This document shows, one piece after another, positions 16,484 through 25,632 of a stretch of DNA of 64,000 nucleotides. The first letter of the stretch is position 1; every line of letters starts with the position of its first letter. The notes beneath the pieces were generated by a model, which was given only the letters and a program-made list of their open reading frames with translations, made no database searches and was not told where the DNA came from. The translations under genes were made by a program, and so were the position numbers. The DNA is from Flavobacteriales bacterium (GTDB lineage: Bacteria > Bacteroidota > Bacteroidia > Flavobacteriales_F > PHOS-HE28), in contig JADJTW010000010.1 in the NCBI GenBank assembly GCA_016710965.1, positions 5,636 to 69,635 of the forward strand, written 5' to 3'.

Positions 16484-19060
16484 TCAGGCTTCCACCAGAC
16501 CGAATTCCTTCGTCGCCATCTGGGCGATGTGCCCACCGATGGCCAGTGCTGCCGTAGCGGCGGGAGATGGTGCGTTGAGCACATGGATGCGGTTGCCGCG
16601 CCGTTCTATCCGGAAGTCGTCCACCATGTTGCCATCGGTGCCCAGGAGCATCGCACGTACGCCTGCCCGGCCCGGCTCGATGTCATCCATGGTCAACGAA
16701 GGGATCAGTCGTTGAAGCGTTCTGAGGAAAAGGCGTTTGCTGAAGGCACGACGGTACTCGTTGATGCCATAGCTCATGTTGTTGAGGAAAAGCTTCCAGG
16801 TGCCGCCGTAGGTGAGGGCATCGGTGGTGTCGCGCAGGTCGAAGTCCGTCTTGCCGTAGCCTTCACGCTTGAAGGTGAAGACCGCGTTGGGCCCGCACTC
16901 GATGCTGCCATCGGTCATCCGCGTGAAATGGACACCGAGGAAGGGGAATCGCGGATCGGGCACGGGGTAGATGAGGTGCTTCACCTTGTGCCTGCCCTGT
17001 TCGGTCAACTCGTAGTAATCGCCGCGGAAGCCCACGATGCGCTCCTTCACCGGCACGCCATCGGCCTTTGCCAGGCGATCGCTCTGCAAGCCGCCGCAGA
17101 AGATCGCGAAGCGAGCCCGGTAGCTGCCTTTGGTGGTGCGCACCGCACTTCCACCATCGGCCGGCGCGATCCCCAGGAACTCCTCGCCGAGCGCCACACG
17201 GCTCTGCGGCTGCATCACCAAGGCCAATTCGGCCATCTTGTCCGTGGCTCCCCTGAAGTCGATGATCCCCGTGCAGCCCACGCGCAAGCCAGCGATGCCA
17301 GCGCAGAAGGGCTCGATCTCCTTGATCCGTTGCGCATCGATGCGCTCCATGTCCTCGATGCCATTCGCTACGCCAGTGCTATGGATCTTCTCCAGTCGCG
17401 GCAATTCCTCTTCCGATGTGGCTACGATGAGCTTGCCGCAGATATCGTGCTTTACACCATGCTCCTTGGCGAAGGCCACCAGTTCATGACGGCCCTCCAC
17501 GCAGTTCTTGGCCTTGTAGCTGCCAGGCTTGTAGTAGATCCCGCTGTGGATGACACCACTGTTGTGCCCGGTCTGGTGGTCGGCCAGGGCCTTCTCCTTC
17601 TCCAGCAGCAGGATCCTGAATGAAGGGAAGCGCGTTTGCAGTTTGTACAAGGTGGCGGCGCCAACGATCCCGCCACCAACGATCACCACATCCCAATCGC
17701 GCTCCTCGCTCATGGTGGCGAAGATCGGCATCACGGCGTTGCTACCGCCTCCTCCCCTGGGCACCCGCAGCAAGAGCACAACGCCCAGCACGAAGAAGCT
17801 GCCGATGGCGATGATGGTGGCGCGCAGATCGCCGGTGAGCTGGTACACCAGCCCATAGGCCAATGTGCCCAGAACGGTACCGAGGTAATAGCTCACATCG
17901 TAGAAGCTGAAGAAGCTGGAGGTGTCACGCGTTGGTGGAAGGAACTTGGCGTAGGTGCTGCGGCTCAGTGACTGGCAGCCGCCCATGACCGAACCGACGA
18001 TGGCTGCGAGGATATAGAATTCATTGGTCAGGTGGATGCTCCAGGCCATGAGGCAGACCCCCACCCAGATGATGCACCCGATGAGCAACGCCCGCACATT
18101 GCCCACCCGCTTGCTGAGCTGTACGAACGCTGCCGCGCCCACGGCTGCTACCAATTGGATGATGAGCACACTGATGATGAGGCTGTCATCGGCGATGGGC
18201 GAACCATCGGGGCCTACGATCTCCTGCTTGGCGTAGCTCACGGCCAGGTACATCACAGTCTGTATGCCCATATTGAACACGAAGAAAGCCATGAGGTAGC
18301 GTCTCAACCGGCGCAAGCCGAGCAGTTGCAGCCACACCTTGCGCAGTTCCTGGTAGCCGCTCCAGATCACATGCTTCCTCTCGGGACCCGCATCCGTGCG
18401 GTGCGGAAGCACACGGAAGGGCCACTGCGCCCAGCCAGCCCACCAGAGTGCCACGCTCAGGAAGGTGAGCCTCGCGGGCAGCCCGTCGGTATCCGGTATG
18501 CCGAACCAACCGGGCTGCATGACCATGAGCAGGTTGATGACGAGCAGGATGACGCTGCCGATGTAGCCCATGGTATAGCCCCGTGCGCTGATGCGATCAT
18601 GGTCCTTCTTCTCCGCTATCTCAGGCAGGTAGGCATCGTAGAACACCAGACTGCCCGAGAAACCAGCGCAGGCCAGAACGATGCAGGCCATGCCGATCCA
18701 CACATGCTCCACGGAGAAGAAGTAAAGCCCCGCGCAAGCCGCAGAGCCCACATAGCAGAACAACTTCAGGTAGTTGAGCTTGTTGCCCCGGTGGTCGGCG
18801 ATGCCGCTGAGCAAGGGCACGATGAGCGCTACCAGAAGGAAGCCAGCGGACAGCGCGTACGAGTAGAGCGAGGCCGACGGCACACCGTACTCTGCGACAA
18901 ACCGGTCCTCGCCGAAGGCCTGCGTCACCGCGACATAGAACATCGGGAAGATGGCGCTGGTGATGGTGAGCGAGTAAGACGAATTCGCCCAGTCGTACAT
19001 GGTCCATGCACGTATGACGCGACGATCGCCTTTAATAGGAGCAGTAGTGGAAGAGTGCAA
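16484..19060 (-). CDS. MFS transporter (UMF1-like) fused to L-2-hydroxyglutarate oxidase
   Basis: One open frame of 858 residues holds two proteins. Residues 1 to about 435 are an MFS permease of the UMF1/Atg22-like type: RAWTMYDWANSSYSLTIT, about 12 membrane segments, PEIAEKKDHDRISARGYTMGYIG. From residue 450 the frame is LhgO: FAD-binding VIVGGGIVGAATLY, HNSGVIHSGIYYKPGS and VGFRGDYYEL. LhgO oxidises L-2-hydroxyglutarate to 2-oxoglutarate and passes electrons to the membrane quinone pool. The joint is RVPRGGGGSNAV; an ATG suited to a free-standing LhgO sits at 17713. The only start before RAWTM is a TTG at 19060 inside a repeat; the next ATG is at 19000. The two-gene reading with an indel in the GGGG run is discussed in the findings. 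Confidence 0.75.
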   Translation of the reverse strand: MHSSTTAPIKGDRRVIRAWTMYDWANSSYSLTITSAIFPMFYVAVTQAFGEDRFVAEYGVPSASLYSYALSAGFLLVALIVPLLSGIADHRGNKLNYLKLFCYVGSAACAGLYFFSVEHVWIGMACIVLACAGFSGSLVFYDAYLPEIAEKKDHDRISARGYTMGYIGSVILLVINLLMVMQPGWFGIPDTDGLPARLTFLSVALWWAGWAQWPFRVLPHRTDAGPERKHVIWSGYQELRKVWLQLLGLRRLRRYLMAFFVFNMGIQTVMYLAVSYAKQEIVGPDGSPIADDSLIISVLIIQLVAAVGAAAFVQLSKRVGNVRALLIGCIIWVGVCLMAWSIHLTNEFYILAAIVGSVMGGCQSLSRSTYAKFLPPTRDTSSFFSFYDVSYYLGTVLGTLAYGLVYQLTGDLRATIIAIGSFFVLGVVLLLRVPRGGGGSNAVMPIFATMSEERDWDVVIVGGGIVGAATLYKLQTRFPSFRILLLEKEKALADHQTGHNSGVIHSGIYYKPGSYKAKNCVEGRHELVAFAKEHGVKHDICGKLIVATSEEELPRLEKIHSTGVANGIEDMERIDAQRIKEIEPFCAGIAGLRVGCTGIIDFRGATDKMAELALVMQPQSRVALGEEFLGIAPADGGSAVRTTKGSYRARFAIFCGGLQSDRLAKADGVPVKERIVGFRGDYYELTEQGRHKVKHLIYPVPDPRFPFLGVHFTRMTDGSIECGPNAVFTFKREGYGKTDFDLRDTTDALTYGGTWKLFLNNMSYGINEYRRAFSKRLFLRTLQRLIPSLTMDDIEPGRAGVRAMLLGTDGNMVDDFRIERRGNRIHVLNAPSPAATAALAIGGHIAQMATKEFGLVEA

Positions 19061-19071
19061 AGGTGGAAGGG
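19047..19071 (+). repeat. Left 25-bp inverted repeat of the four-helix-bundle cassette
   Basis: Begins gtggaagagtgcaa and ends tggaaggg. It matches the reverse complement of 19578-19602 at 23 of 25 positions. It overlaps the first codons of the MFS-LhgO frame. Confidence 0.7.
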
Positions 19072-19092
19072 TTGGTCCGTGCTAAGGATCGA

Positions 19093-19506
19093 TCACGGAT
19101 GGGCAAGCAGTGAACTGAACGGCCAGATCCATGCGACCACGGAACGAACGGCATCAATCCGTAGTGATCCGATGAGGTTCTGGGTCGTGGCACTGATGCG
19201 TCGGCACTCGGCTCGCAATTCATCCAACTCATCCTGCTCGATATACCCGTAGCGCTTGCCTACCCAGAGCAGCGAGCGCGCCTCGTTGCATGATCCCTTG
19301 GCGATACATAGGAAGCGCCGAAAATCCTTGTTCGAGCCTCGGTCGAACCCCTCAGCGATATTGCTCGATATCGAAGTGGCAGCCCTTCTGATCTGGTCGC
19401 GATAGGAGAAATCCCTATGGTCGTAGAATTTGGCGTGAATGCGACCCGCCAATTCGACGGCTTGTTGCCAGGCGATGATCTCCTCGAAATCCTTGAACGA
19501 TGCCAT
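19093..19506 (-). CDS. Four-helix-bundle protein (S23/IVP family)
   Basis: 137 residues. Motifs of the family first seen in intervening sequences of 23S rRNA: FEEIIAWQQAVELAGRI, DQIRRAATSISSNIAEGF, NKDFRRFLCIAKGSCNEARSLL and LDELRAECRRIS. Members form pentamers of four-helix bundles and are scattered through Bacteroidota genomes without known function. The C-terminal 15 residues (VVAWIWPFSSLLAHP) extend past the usual end. The gene lies inside a pair of 25-bp inverted repeats, which suggests a mobile cassette. It would be read into the MFS-LhgO gene 32 bases downstream. Confidence 0.9.
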   Translation of the reverse strand: MASFKDFEEIIAWQQAVELAGRIHAKFYDHRDFSYRDQIRRAATSISSNIAEGFDRGSNKDFRRFLCIAKGSCNEARSLLWVGKRYGYIEQDELDELRAECRRISATTQNLIGSLRIDAVRSVVAWIWPFSSLLAHP

Positions 19507-19577
19507 GACCTTGTGTTTGGAATGTCAAGATACCGTCCAATACGCACCGAATGACGAAGAGTGCAAGGTGGAGGTCA

Positions 19578-19602
19578 CCCTTCCACTCTTGCACTCTTCC
19601 AC
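19578..19602 (-). repeat. Right 25-bp inverted repeat of the four-helix-bundle cassette
   Basis: Reverse complement begins gtggaagagtgcaa and ends tggaaggg, as in 19047-19071. A third shorter copy in direct orientation (gaagagtgcaaggtgga, 19556-19572) precedes it and can pair with it as a hairpin. It ends 12 bases from the stop of the OmpA-like gene. Confidence 0.7.
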
Positions 19603-19613
19603 CTGGCATTCCG

Positions 19614-20789
19614 CTACCTCTTCACCACCACCTGCACTCTGCGGTTCTTGCTCATGCCCACCTCGGTGCCGCTCTCATCCGCAGGCTCGTTGGCGTCCTT
19701 CGCCGATACCGAGATCCGCGCTGTATCGATACCCGCTTCCACCAGTGCATCGCGCACGGCTTCGGCACGCTCCTTCGCCAGGGGCACCAGATCAGGACGT
19801 ACACGCGTGCGCTCGTTCTCCGTGGCATCGAAGTGGCCGATGAGCTCGACCTTCAGGTTCGGGTCCTCCGTCATGGCTTCCACGACGTCCTGCACCCAGG
19901 GTTCCATGGAAGGATCGACGAGGCGCTGGAAACGCTTGAAGTAGATCGTCTGGCGCTCGGCTTTGTCGGCAGGCTTCAGGCCAGGAGGCGTCACGCCCTT
20001 GCGGCTGAAGATGTACTCGCTCTCGGCGTCCTTGAGCTGCTCGCAGGTGCAGGAGCTCCTGTTCTTCACCTGGTACACCTCCACGTTATCGATGTAGTAG
20101 TACGCGCTGAAGACCTGGGGGCGCGTTTCGCCCTTGGGCCGCTTGGTCTTCTCGTTGGGCGTCTTCTCGCTGGCGGCGAAGTTCCCGATGATCATGTACT
20201 CCTCGTTGCCCTTGCTTTCGTAGGTGCCGCACACGCCCACCCAGCTGAACATGTCACTGTACACCTTGGTGCGCACCGCAGGTACCGTCACGTCGTAGGT
20301 GAGGCTCATGGCCTCCTCCTGCGCGATCTTGTCCTTGCTGAAGTAAGCGCCCAACTCGCCCGTGGCGTACTTGCTCAGGTCGGCGAGGTTCGCATAGAAG
20401 CGCACGCAGTAGAGCGAGTCCTTCTTCATCTTGTGCTTCATCTGCGTTTGCAAATAGGTGCGGGGCTCCTTGTTCTGGTAGCTCCACCAGCGCACCCCCG
20501 CGTAATTGCTTCCGCTCAACGCGCTCTGCTCGCCAGCGAAGTTCTTGGGGGTGCTCACCGTGCTCTCCACCGTGGCGTTCTCGCTGAAGAGGTCCACCTT
20601 CTTGCCGGTGGCGCTGCTCCAGCCTTTGGCGTACTGGATGCCGCCGGGGCGCTTGAGCTTCTTGCCATCGAGCTGCTCGAAATCGCCGTTGACGATCCAG
20701 GTGCGCACCGTATCAATCTGCTGGGCCGCCAAGCTCAAGGGCAGGAGTGCGAGGGAGAAGGCGATGAAAGGGTTGCGGATGATCTTCAT
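19614..20789 (-). CDS. OmpA-family outer-membrane protein
   Basis: 391 residues from the ATG at 20789 (MKIIRNPF), which opens a signal peptide ending SLAAQ. The first two thirds is a beta-sandwich-like region (TWIVNGDFEQLDGKK, YAGVRWWSYQ, YYYIDNVEVYQV) similar to carbohydrate-binding or discoidin-like folds, followed by a CTCEQL cysteine pair. The last 110 residues are an OmpA C-terminal domain: ELIGHFDATE, LAKERAEAVRDALVEAGID and GMSKNRRVQVVVKR, which binds peptidoglycan. The protein probably links the outer membrane to the wall. A minus-strand TACCTTGG lies 28 bases upstream. Confidence 0.8.
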   Translation of the reverse strand: MKIIRNPFIAFSLALLPLSLAAQQIDTVRTWIVNGDFEQLDGKKLKRPGGIQYAKGWSSATGKKVDLFSENATVESTVSTPKNFAGEQSALSGSNYAGVRWWSYQNKEPRTYLQTQMKHKMKKDSLYCVRFYANLADLSKYATGELGAYFSKDKIAQEEAMSLTYDVTVPAVRTKVYSDMFSWVGVCGTYESKGNEEYMIIGNFAASEKTPNEKTKRPKGETRPQVFSAYYYIDNVEVYQVKNRSSCTCEQLKDAESEYIFSRKGVTPPGLKPADKAERQTIYFKRFQRLVDPSMEPWVQDVVEAMTEDPNLKVELIGHFDATENERTRVRPDLVPLAKERAEAVRDALVEAGIDTARISVSAKDANEPADESGTEVGMSKNRRVQVVVKR

Positions 20790-20874
20790 GTGGAAAGCGG
20801 GTTCTTGGGCGGCGGGCCAAGGTAAAGAGTGGCCCGGAACGCGCCGTTGACAACCACCGTGCCGTGAAAGCAGA

Positions 20875-20900
20875 AGGGCCGCTCGTTGCGGAGCGGCCCT
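20875..20900. terminator. Terminator hairpin
   Basis: Perfect 10-bp stem (agggccgctc with gagcggccct) and 6-base loop, downstream of the barrel gene ending at 20923 on the minus strand. Confidence 0.8.
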
Positions 20901-20922
20901 GTGCGAGAAACAACCAAACCTC

Positions 20923-21600
20923 TTAGAAGCGCCAGCCCAGGCGAATGGCCGCAGTTTCGGAGATGCCCATGGAGCTTTCCTTCGCTTCCGGGACCTTGAA
21001 GGATGTCGTGGTGCCATTATCGGAGACGGTGGCTTTGCCTTCCTTGTAGGTGGTGCTCTGGGTCGTCAAGCCCATCTCGGCACCCACGAAGAAATTCTGG
21101 GCGAAGTAGAAATCGACGCCAGCCAGCACGCCGACGCCGAAAGAGGAATAGGACTGTTCCGAATCGACGTTGTAGCTCTGTTCGAAGTACAATCCGTTGT
21201 AGTTGGTCCATTTGTCGGTCCTCTTGCCTCCGCCGATTCCGATGCTGAGGCCTACGTATGGCGAGAGGCGCTCGGTGCCGGCGCAGTGGTACTCGAAGCC
21301 GGGTGCGGCCATCCATTCCATGATCTTCACCTCCGCCTTGCCTTTCCCGCCTGTTCCGTCGTTGTTCTCGGTATAGTTGTCCGTGGACGTGCTGCTCTGC
21401 AGACCAAGGCCGAACCGAATAGCCATCTTGTCAGAGATGAAATAGCGGTACTTGAGCATGGGAGCCACTATCGTGTTCACATCGCCAGTCAGGTTGAGCT
21501 GAACTTCCAGGGATGAGGCATCTCCTTCGGTGGGTTTCTGGGCGAAGAGCGCCGTGCTCACGCCTACGAGCATCGAGGTAACCAGCAGGTGCTTGCGCAT
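20923..21600 (-). CDS. Outer-membrane beta-barrel protein
   Basis: 225 residues from the ATG at 21600, which starts the signal peptide MRKHLLVTSMLVGVSTALFAQ. The rest shows repeated amphipathic strands (MLKYRYFISDKMAIRFGLGL, LSPYVGLSIGIGGG, VDFYFAQNFFVGAEMGL) and ends with an outer-membrane signature IRLGWRF. This is the small OMP_b-brl/opacity-like barrel class. Function unknown. CAACTTCG on the minus strand about 20 bases upstream is a promoter candidate, and each side is closed by a hairpin, so it is transcribed alone. Confidence 0.75.
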   Translation of the reverse strand: MRKHLLVTSMLVGVSTALFAQKPTEGDASSLEVQLNLTGDVNTIVAPMLKYRYFISDKMAIRFGLGLQSSTSTDNYTENNDGTGGKGKAEVKIMEWMAAPGFEYHCAGTERLSPYVGLSIGIGGGKRTDKWTNYNGLYFEQSYNVDSEQSYSSFGVGVLAGVDFYFAQNFFVGAEMGLTTQSTTYKEGKATVSDNGTTTSFKVPEAKESSMGISETAAIRLGWRF

Positions 21601-21700
21601 GGTGTGTGGGTTTGAAGGACGAAGTTGCCCCCCGTTCAATGCGTTCGACGATGTCCTAACCAGGCGTTATCAACCTAGCCTCCTTGATTGATGGGAACAA

Positions 21701-21730
21701 GAAGGGCCGCCCCATGTGGAGCGGCCCTTC
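21701..21730. terminator. Terminator hairpin
   Basis: Perfect 10-bp stem (gaagggccgc with gcggcccttc) and 10-base loop, downstream of the barrel gene ending at 21747 on the minus strand. Confidence 0.8.
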
Positions 21731-21746
21731 AGCATGAAAACCTTGC

Positions 21747-22319
21747 CTAGTCCAGAGAGATCAAGTAAGCAACTCGAATTCCGAGGTAGTTGGACGCCTC
21801 GGCACCTTCGATATCGCTATCAGGCGAAATGCTGTTGTAGCGGAGGCCCAGGTCGAGCTTCTCCATCTGGTAACCTACACCGATGGCCCAGCTGAAGTTG
21901 CTGCTCGATTCCGTGCTGCCCTCGATGGTGGTGGTCGTGCCGAGGAAGGTGAAGCTCTGGTCCTCCGTTGTCACGCTCGACATGTGGACACCGAGTTGCG
22001 CATGGCCGTAGAAGCCCTCCTGCTGGTCCTGGAAGTAGTACTTCAGACCGGCTTGGATGGGGATCATGCTTGCGCTCTTCACGAGGTCAGAGAAATCCGA
22101 CTGGACCATCAGGATCTGGTAGCTCAACTGGGCCGTGATACCAAGGTTATCACCGACGGGAAGCTCGAAGCCCGCAGCAGGTCCGATACCGAGGGTGTAG
22201 AAGTCGCCGAAATCGCCCATGGGCAGCGCTGCATCCAATCCCAGGGAGATCTGGTTGTCTTGGGCCATCGCGCTCATGCCAAGCACCAGCGCGCTTACTA
22301 CTGTTATGATCTTCTTCAT
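21747..22319 (-). CDS. Outer-membrane beta-barrel (porin-family) protein
   Basis: 190 residues with signal peptide MKKIITVVSALVLGMSAMAQ. Strands such as GIGPAAGFELPVGDNLGITAQLSYQ (in pieces), GLKYYFQD, YGHAQLGVHMSS and WAIGVGYQMEKLDLGLRYN, ending YLGIRVAYLISLD, match the small outer-membrane barrel family PF13505. Probably a stand-alone gene; TAGATTTA on the minus strand about 40 bases upstream fits the -7 consensus. No specific role can be read. Confidence 0.75.
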   Translation of the reverse strand: MKKIITVVSALVLGMSAMAQDNQISLGLDAALPMGDFGDFYTLGIGPAAGFELPVGDNLGITAQLSYQILMVQSDFSDLVKSASMIPIQAGLKYYFQDQQEGFYGHAQLGVHMSSVTTEDQSFTFLGTTTTIEGSTESSSNFSWAIGVGYQMEKLDLGLRYNSISPDSDIEGAEASNYLGIRVAYLISLD

Positions 22320-22464
22320 GTTGTTGAGTTTGGTTGTTTTCGCGTTTGCGGGGCTAAATCTATGCCTGGGCCGTCATTCAGCAACTGACAGGGACCAGTG
22401 GAAATCCTCTGCGGAAGGTGAACAACTTGCGGTGCCCGTAGGAAATCCAGAGCAGAACAGCAGC

Positions 22465-24758
22465 TCACCCCTTCTGCTGCGCCCGGATGATGTTCAGCGC
22501 ACCGCCTGCCTTGAACCACTCGATCTGCTGCGCATTGTAGGTGTGGTTGCACACGATGGTATCACTTCCACCGGCCTTCCCGCCAGAGCGGGACGGGGTG
22601 TGCTTGAACACCAGCGTGAGCGGCTTGCCCGGTGCGAAGGCGGTGAGGTCCGTGAAGTCGACACGGTCGTCCTCCTGAATCTTGTCATAGTCAGCTTCGT
22701 TGCTGAAGGTGAGGGCCAGCATCCCTTGCTTCTTCAAGTTGGTCTCGTGGATGCGGGCGAAGCTCTTCACCAGCACCGCGCTAACACCCAAGTGGCGTGG
22801 CTGCATGGCGGCGTGCTCTCGGCTACTGCCTTCGCCGTAGTTCTGGTCGCCCACGATGATGCTTGATATGCCAGCCGCTTTGTAGCCGCGTTGGGTGGCA
22901 GGTACCGGTCCGTATTCGCCGGTGATCTGGCTCTTCACCCTGTCGGTCTCGCCATTGAAAGCGTTGGTGGCGCCGATGAGCGTGTTGTTGCTGATGTTAT
23001 CCAAGTGGCCCCGGTAGCGAAGCCACGGACCGGCCATGCTGATGTGATCGGTGGTACACTTTCCCCTTGGCCTTGATGAGCACAACGGCATCGGTGATGT
23101 TCTTGCCGTTCCAAGCAGGAAATGGTGCGAGCAGTTGAAGGCGCTCGCTGTCGGGCTTCACCACCACGCTCACCGTGCTGCCATCAGCAGCCGGGGCCTT
23201 GTAGCCGGCATCCTCCACATCGAAGCCCAACGGTGGTAGTTCGATGCCCTTGGGTTCATCGAACCGCACCTTCTTCCCTTCCTCGTTCACCAATTCATCG
23301 GTGAGCGGGTTGAAGGTGAGGTCGCCGGCGATGGCCAATGCCGTGACGATCTCAGGACTGGCGACGAACGCATGCGTGTTCGCGTTGCCATCATTGCGCT
23401 TCGCGAAGTTGCGGTTGAAGGAGGTAACAATCGTGTTCGGCTCGTCGCCGCCCGCGCGGTGGCGCGCCCACTGGCCGATGCACGGGCCGCAGGCATTCGC
23501 CAGCACCACGCCGCCCATGGCATCGAAGGTGGCCAGGATGCCATCGCGCTCGGCGGTGTAGCGCACCTGCTCGCTGCCAGGAGTGATGGTGAATTCGCTC
23601 TTCGTCCTCAGCCTTTTCCACGGCTTGTTTGGCGAGCGAAGCGCTGCGCGTAAGGTCCTCGTAACTGCTGTTGGTGCAGGAGCCGATCAAGCCCACTTCG
23701 AGCTTCGCGGGCCAGTTGTTCTCCTTCACAGCCGCCGCGAACTTGCTGATGGGCCAAGCGAGGTCAGGAGTGAACGGTCCGTTGACGTGCGGCTCCAAGG
23801 TGCTCAGGTCGATCTCGATCACCTGATCGAAGTACTTCTCCGGCGAGGCGTAGATCTCCGGATCGCCTTGCAGATGCTCCTTGATCCTGTCGGCCATTGC
23901 CGCGACCTCCGCTCGACCGGTGCCCTTCAGATAGCGCGACATGGAGTCGTCGTAGGAGAAGGTCGATGTGGTCGCGCCGATCTCCGCGCCCATGTTGGCT
24001 ATAGTGCCTTTTCCGGTGCAGCTCAAGCTCTCAGCACCCGGGCCGAAGTACTCGACAATGGCTCCGGTCCCTCCCTTCACCGTGAGGATGCCGGCCACTT
24101 TCAGGATCACATCCTTGGAAGAAGCCCAACCGCTGAGCTTGCCCGTCAACTTCACACCGATGAGCTTGGGCCACTTCAGTTCCCAGGCCAGGCCGCTCAT
24201 TACGTCGCAGGCATCGGCACCGCCCACGCCGATGGCGACCATGCCCAGGCCGCCCGCGTTCACGGTGTGGCTGTCGGTGCCGATCATCATGCCGCCGGGG
24301 AAGGCGTACTGCTCCAGCACCACTTGATGGATGATGCCCGCGCCGGGCTTCCAGAAGCCGATGCCGTATTTGTTGCTGATGCTCTCCAGGAAGTTGAAGA
24401 CCTCGTTGCTCTTCAGCAACGCGTCCTGCAAGTCCTGCTTGGCGCCAACTCGTGCTTGGATGAGGTGGTCGCAATGAACAGTGCTTGGCACCGCCACGGT
24501 CTTGCGGCCGGTGGTGCTGAACTGCAACAATGCCATTTGGGCCGTTGCATCCTGCATGGCTACGCGGTCGGGCGCGAAATCGACATAATCCTTGCCGCGG
24601 CCGAAGGCTCCCTTCGCTTCACCGTCCCACAGGTGCGCGTAGAGGATCTTCTCCGTAAGGGTGAGCGGCTTGCCCACGGTCTTGCGGGCGGCTGCAACTC
24701 GGGCGGGATAGCGGTCATAGACCGCCTTGATCATGTCGAGGTCGAAGATCTGGGTCAT
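22465..24758 (-). CDS. Aconitate hydratase, interrupted by two frameshifts
   Basis: Three consecutive minus-strand frames give one full aconitase of about 764 residues, which isomerises citrate to isocitrate in the TCA cycle. Frame 1 (24758 to about 23595) has GTDSHTVNAGGLGMV and the first cluster cysteine in IGSCTNSSYEDL. Frame 2 (to about 23063) has VLANACGPCIGQW with the other two [4Fe-4S] cysteines. Frame 3 has CTTDHISMAGPW, YGEGSSREHAAMQPRHLG and the end. The joints lie at a GAAGAG stretch near 23598 (two A missing by comparison with the expected EKSEF reading) and at an AAA run near 23062-23064 (one A too many). All catalytic parts survive, so sequencing error is likelier than decay. 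A minus-strand TACCTTCG at 24783-24790 is its promoter candidate. Confidence 0.85.
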
Positions 24759-24782
24759 TCCTGTGGCTGGTGGTTCGGGCCG

Positions 24783-24790
24783 CGAAGGTA
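24783..24790 (-). promoter_or_regulatory. Putative aconitase -7 element
   Basis: Minus strand reads TACCTTCG, 24 bases before the ATG at 24758 and just past the terminator of the preceding unit. Confidence 0.5.
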
Positions 24791-24820
24791 ACCCGCACCC
24801 GGCAGAGGCCCGGAAAACGA

Positions 24821-24844
24821 AGCGGGCCGCGATGGCGGCCCGCT
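24821..24844. terminator. Terminator hairpin
   Basis: Perfect 10-bp stem (agcgggccgc with gcggcccgct) and 4-base loop, downstream of the MbnP-like gene and upstream of the aconitase promoter. Confidence 0.85.
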
Positions 24845-24866
24845 CCTGTGCATCCGCAGTCCCGCG

Positions 24867-25628
24867 TCACAGCTCATCGATGGCCGTCACCAGGCTGTCC
24901 ATCGCCGTGATGTTCGCAGCCGTACCGCCCATGGCCAGGTTCATGTTCAGGAAATCGAGGCCGCTGATCAGGTGGGCCACATCCACCTTGGCCTGCATGG
25001 TAACGGTGGCGCCGGCATCCACATCGGCATGGATATGAACATGGGTTTCACGCAGGAGCGCATCCGTGGCACAGTGGTAGGTGATGGGCAGATCTTCCAC
25101 ATCGTCGAAATCGCTATCGCCATTGCCATCCACGTGGCCTTCCAGCACCAGGAACTTGTAGCCCGCCGCAGGGTTCCAGCTCCAGTGCATATCCGGCAGG
25201 TTCAATGGGTATTCCGCCAAGGTGGGGTCGGCATGGTTCAGGGTCGCATCAAGGCCGAGGGTGATGTGCGCCTCATGCACATGGGACGGGGACATGGCGC
25301 CCAAAGTGAACAGGTTGCTGCTCGCGCTTGCGTCGACCAGAACGACGGTCTCGTGGAACTCGGCAACCTCCACATCCGCATCATCGGTGAGATGGAAATC
25401 GGAGGCGTAGAACTTCAATGTGCTGAAGCGCACATCGTGCCCCGCTCCATCCTGTACTGTGGTATTGATATCGTACGGAGACGCCCCGTTCATGAAAGTG
25501 AAGGATAGCTTGACCGTACCAGTGCCGACAGGAGTCGGGGTTGTGGTGTCATCCTCCTCATCGTCGCGTTTGCACGATGCCATGGAGAGCGCCAGCAAGG
25601 TCATCAAAGCCAGTTTGGAGTATTGCAT
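24867..25628 (-). CDS. MbnP-family lipoprotein
   Basis: 253 residues. Lipoprotein signal with lipobox-like MASC at residues 16-19, followed by an acidic linker (KRDDEEDD). The mature part resembles MbnP proteins: VKLSFTFMNGASPYDI, DVRFSTLKFYASDFHLTD, a histidine-rich segment SPSHVHEAHITLGLD, MHWSWNPAAGYKFLVLEGH and ETHVHIHADV. MbnP relatives occur in copper and methanobactin loci and use tryptophan/histidine-rich regions around metal. It starts 4 bases after the stop of the preceding gene, so the two are co-transcribed. The copper link is inferred from family and context. Confidence 0.8.
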   Translation of the reverse strand: MQYSKLALMTLLALSMASCKRDDEEDDTTTPTPVGTGTVKLSFTFMNGASPYDINTTVQDGAGHDVRFSTLKFYASDFHLTDDADVEVAEFHETVVLVDASASSNLFTLGAMSPSHVHEAHITLGLDATLNHADPTLAEYPLNLPDMHWSWNPAAGYKFLVLEGHVDGNGDSDFDDVEDLPITYHCATDALLRETHVHIHADVDAGATVTMQAKVDVAHLISGLDFLNMNLAMGGTAANITAMDSLVTAIDEL

Positions 25629-25632
25629 GTGT

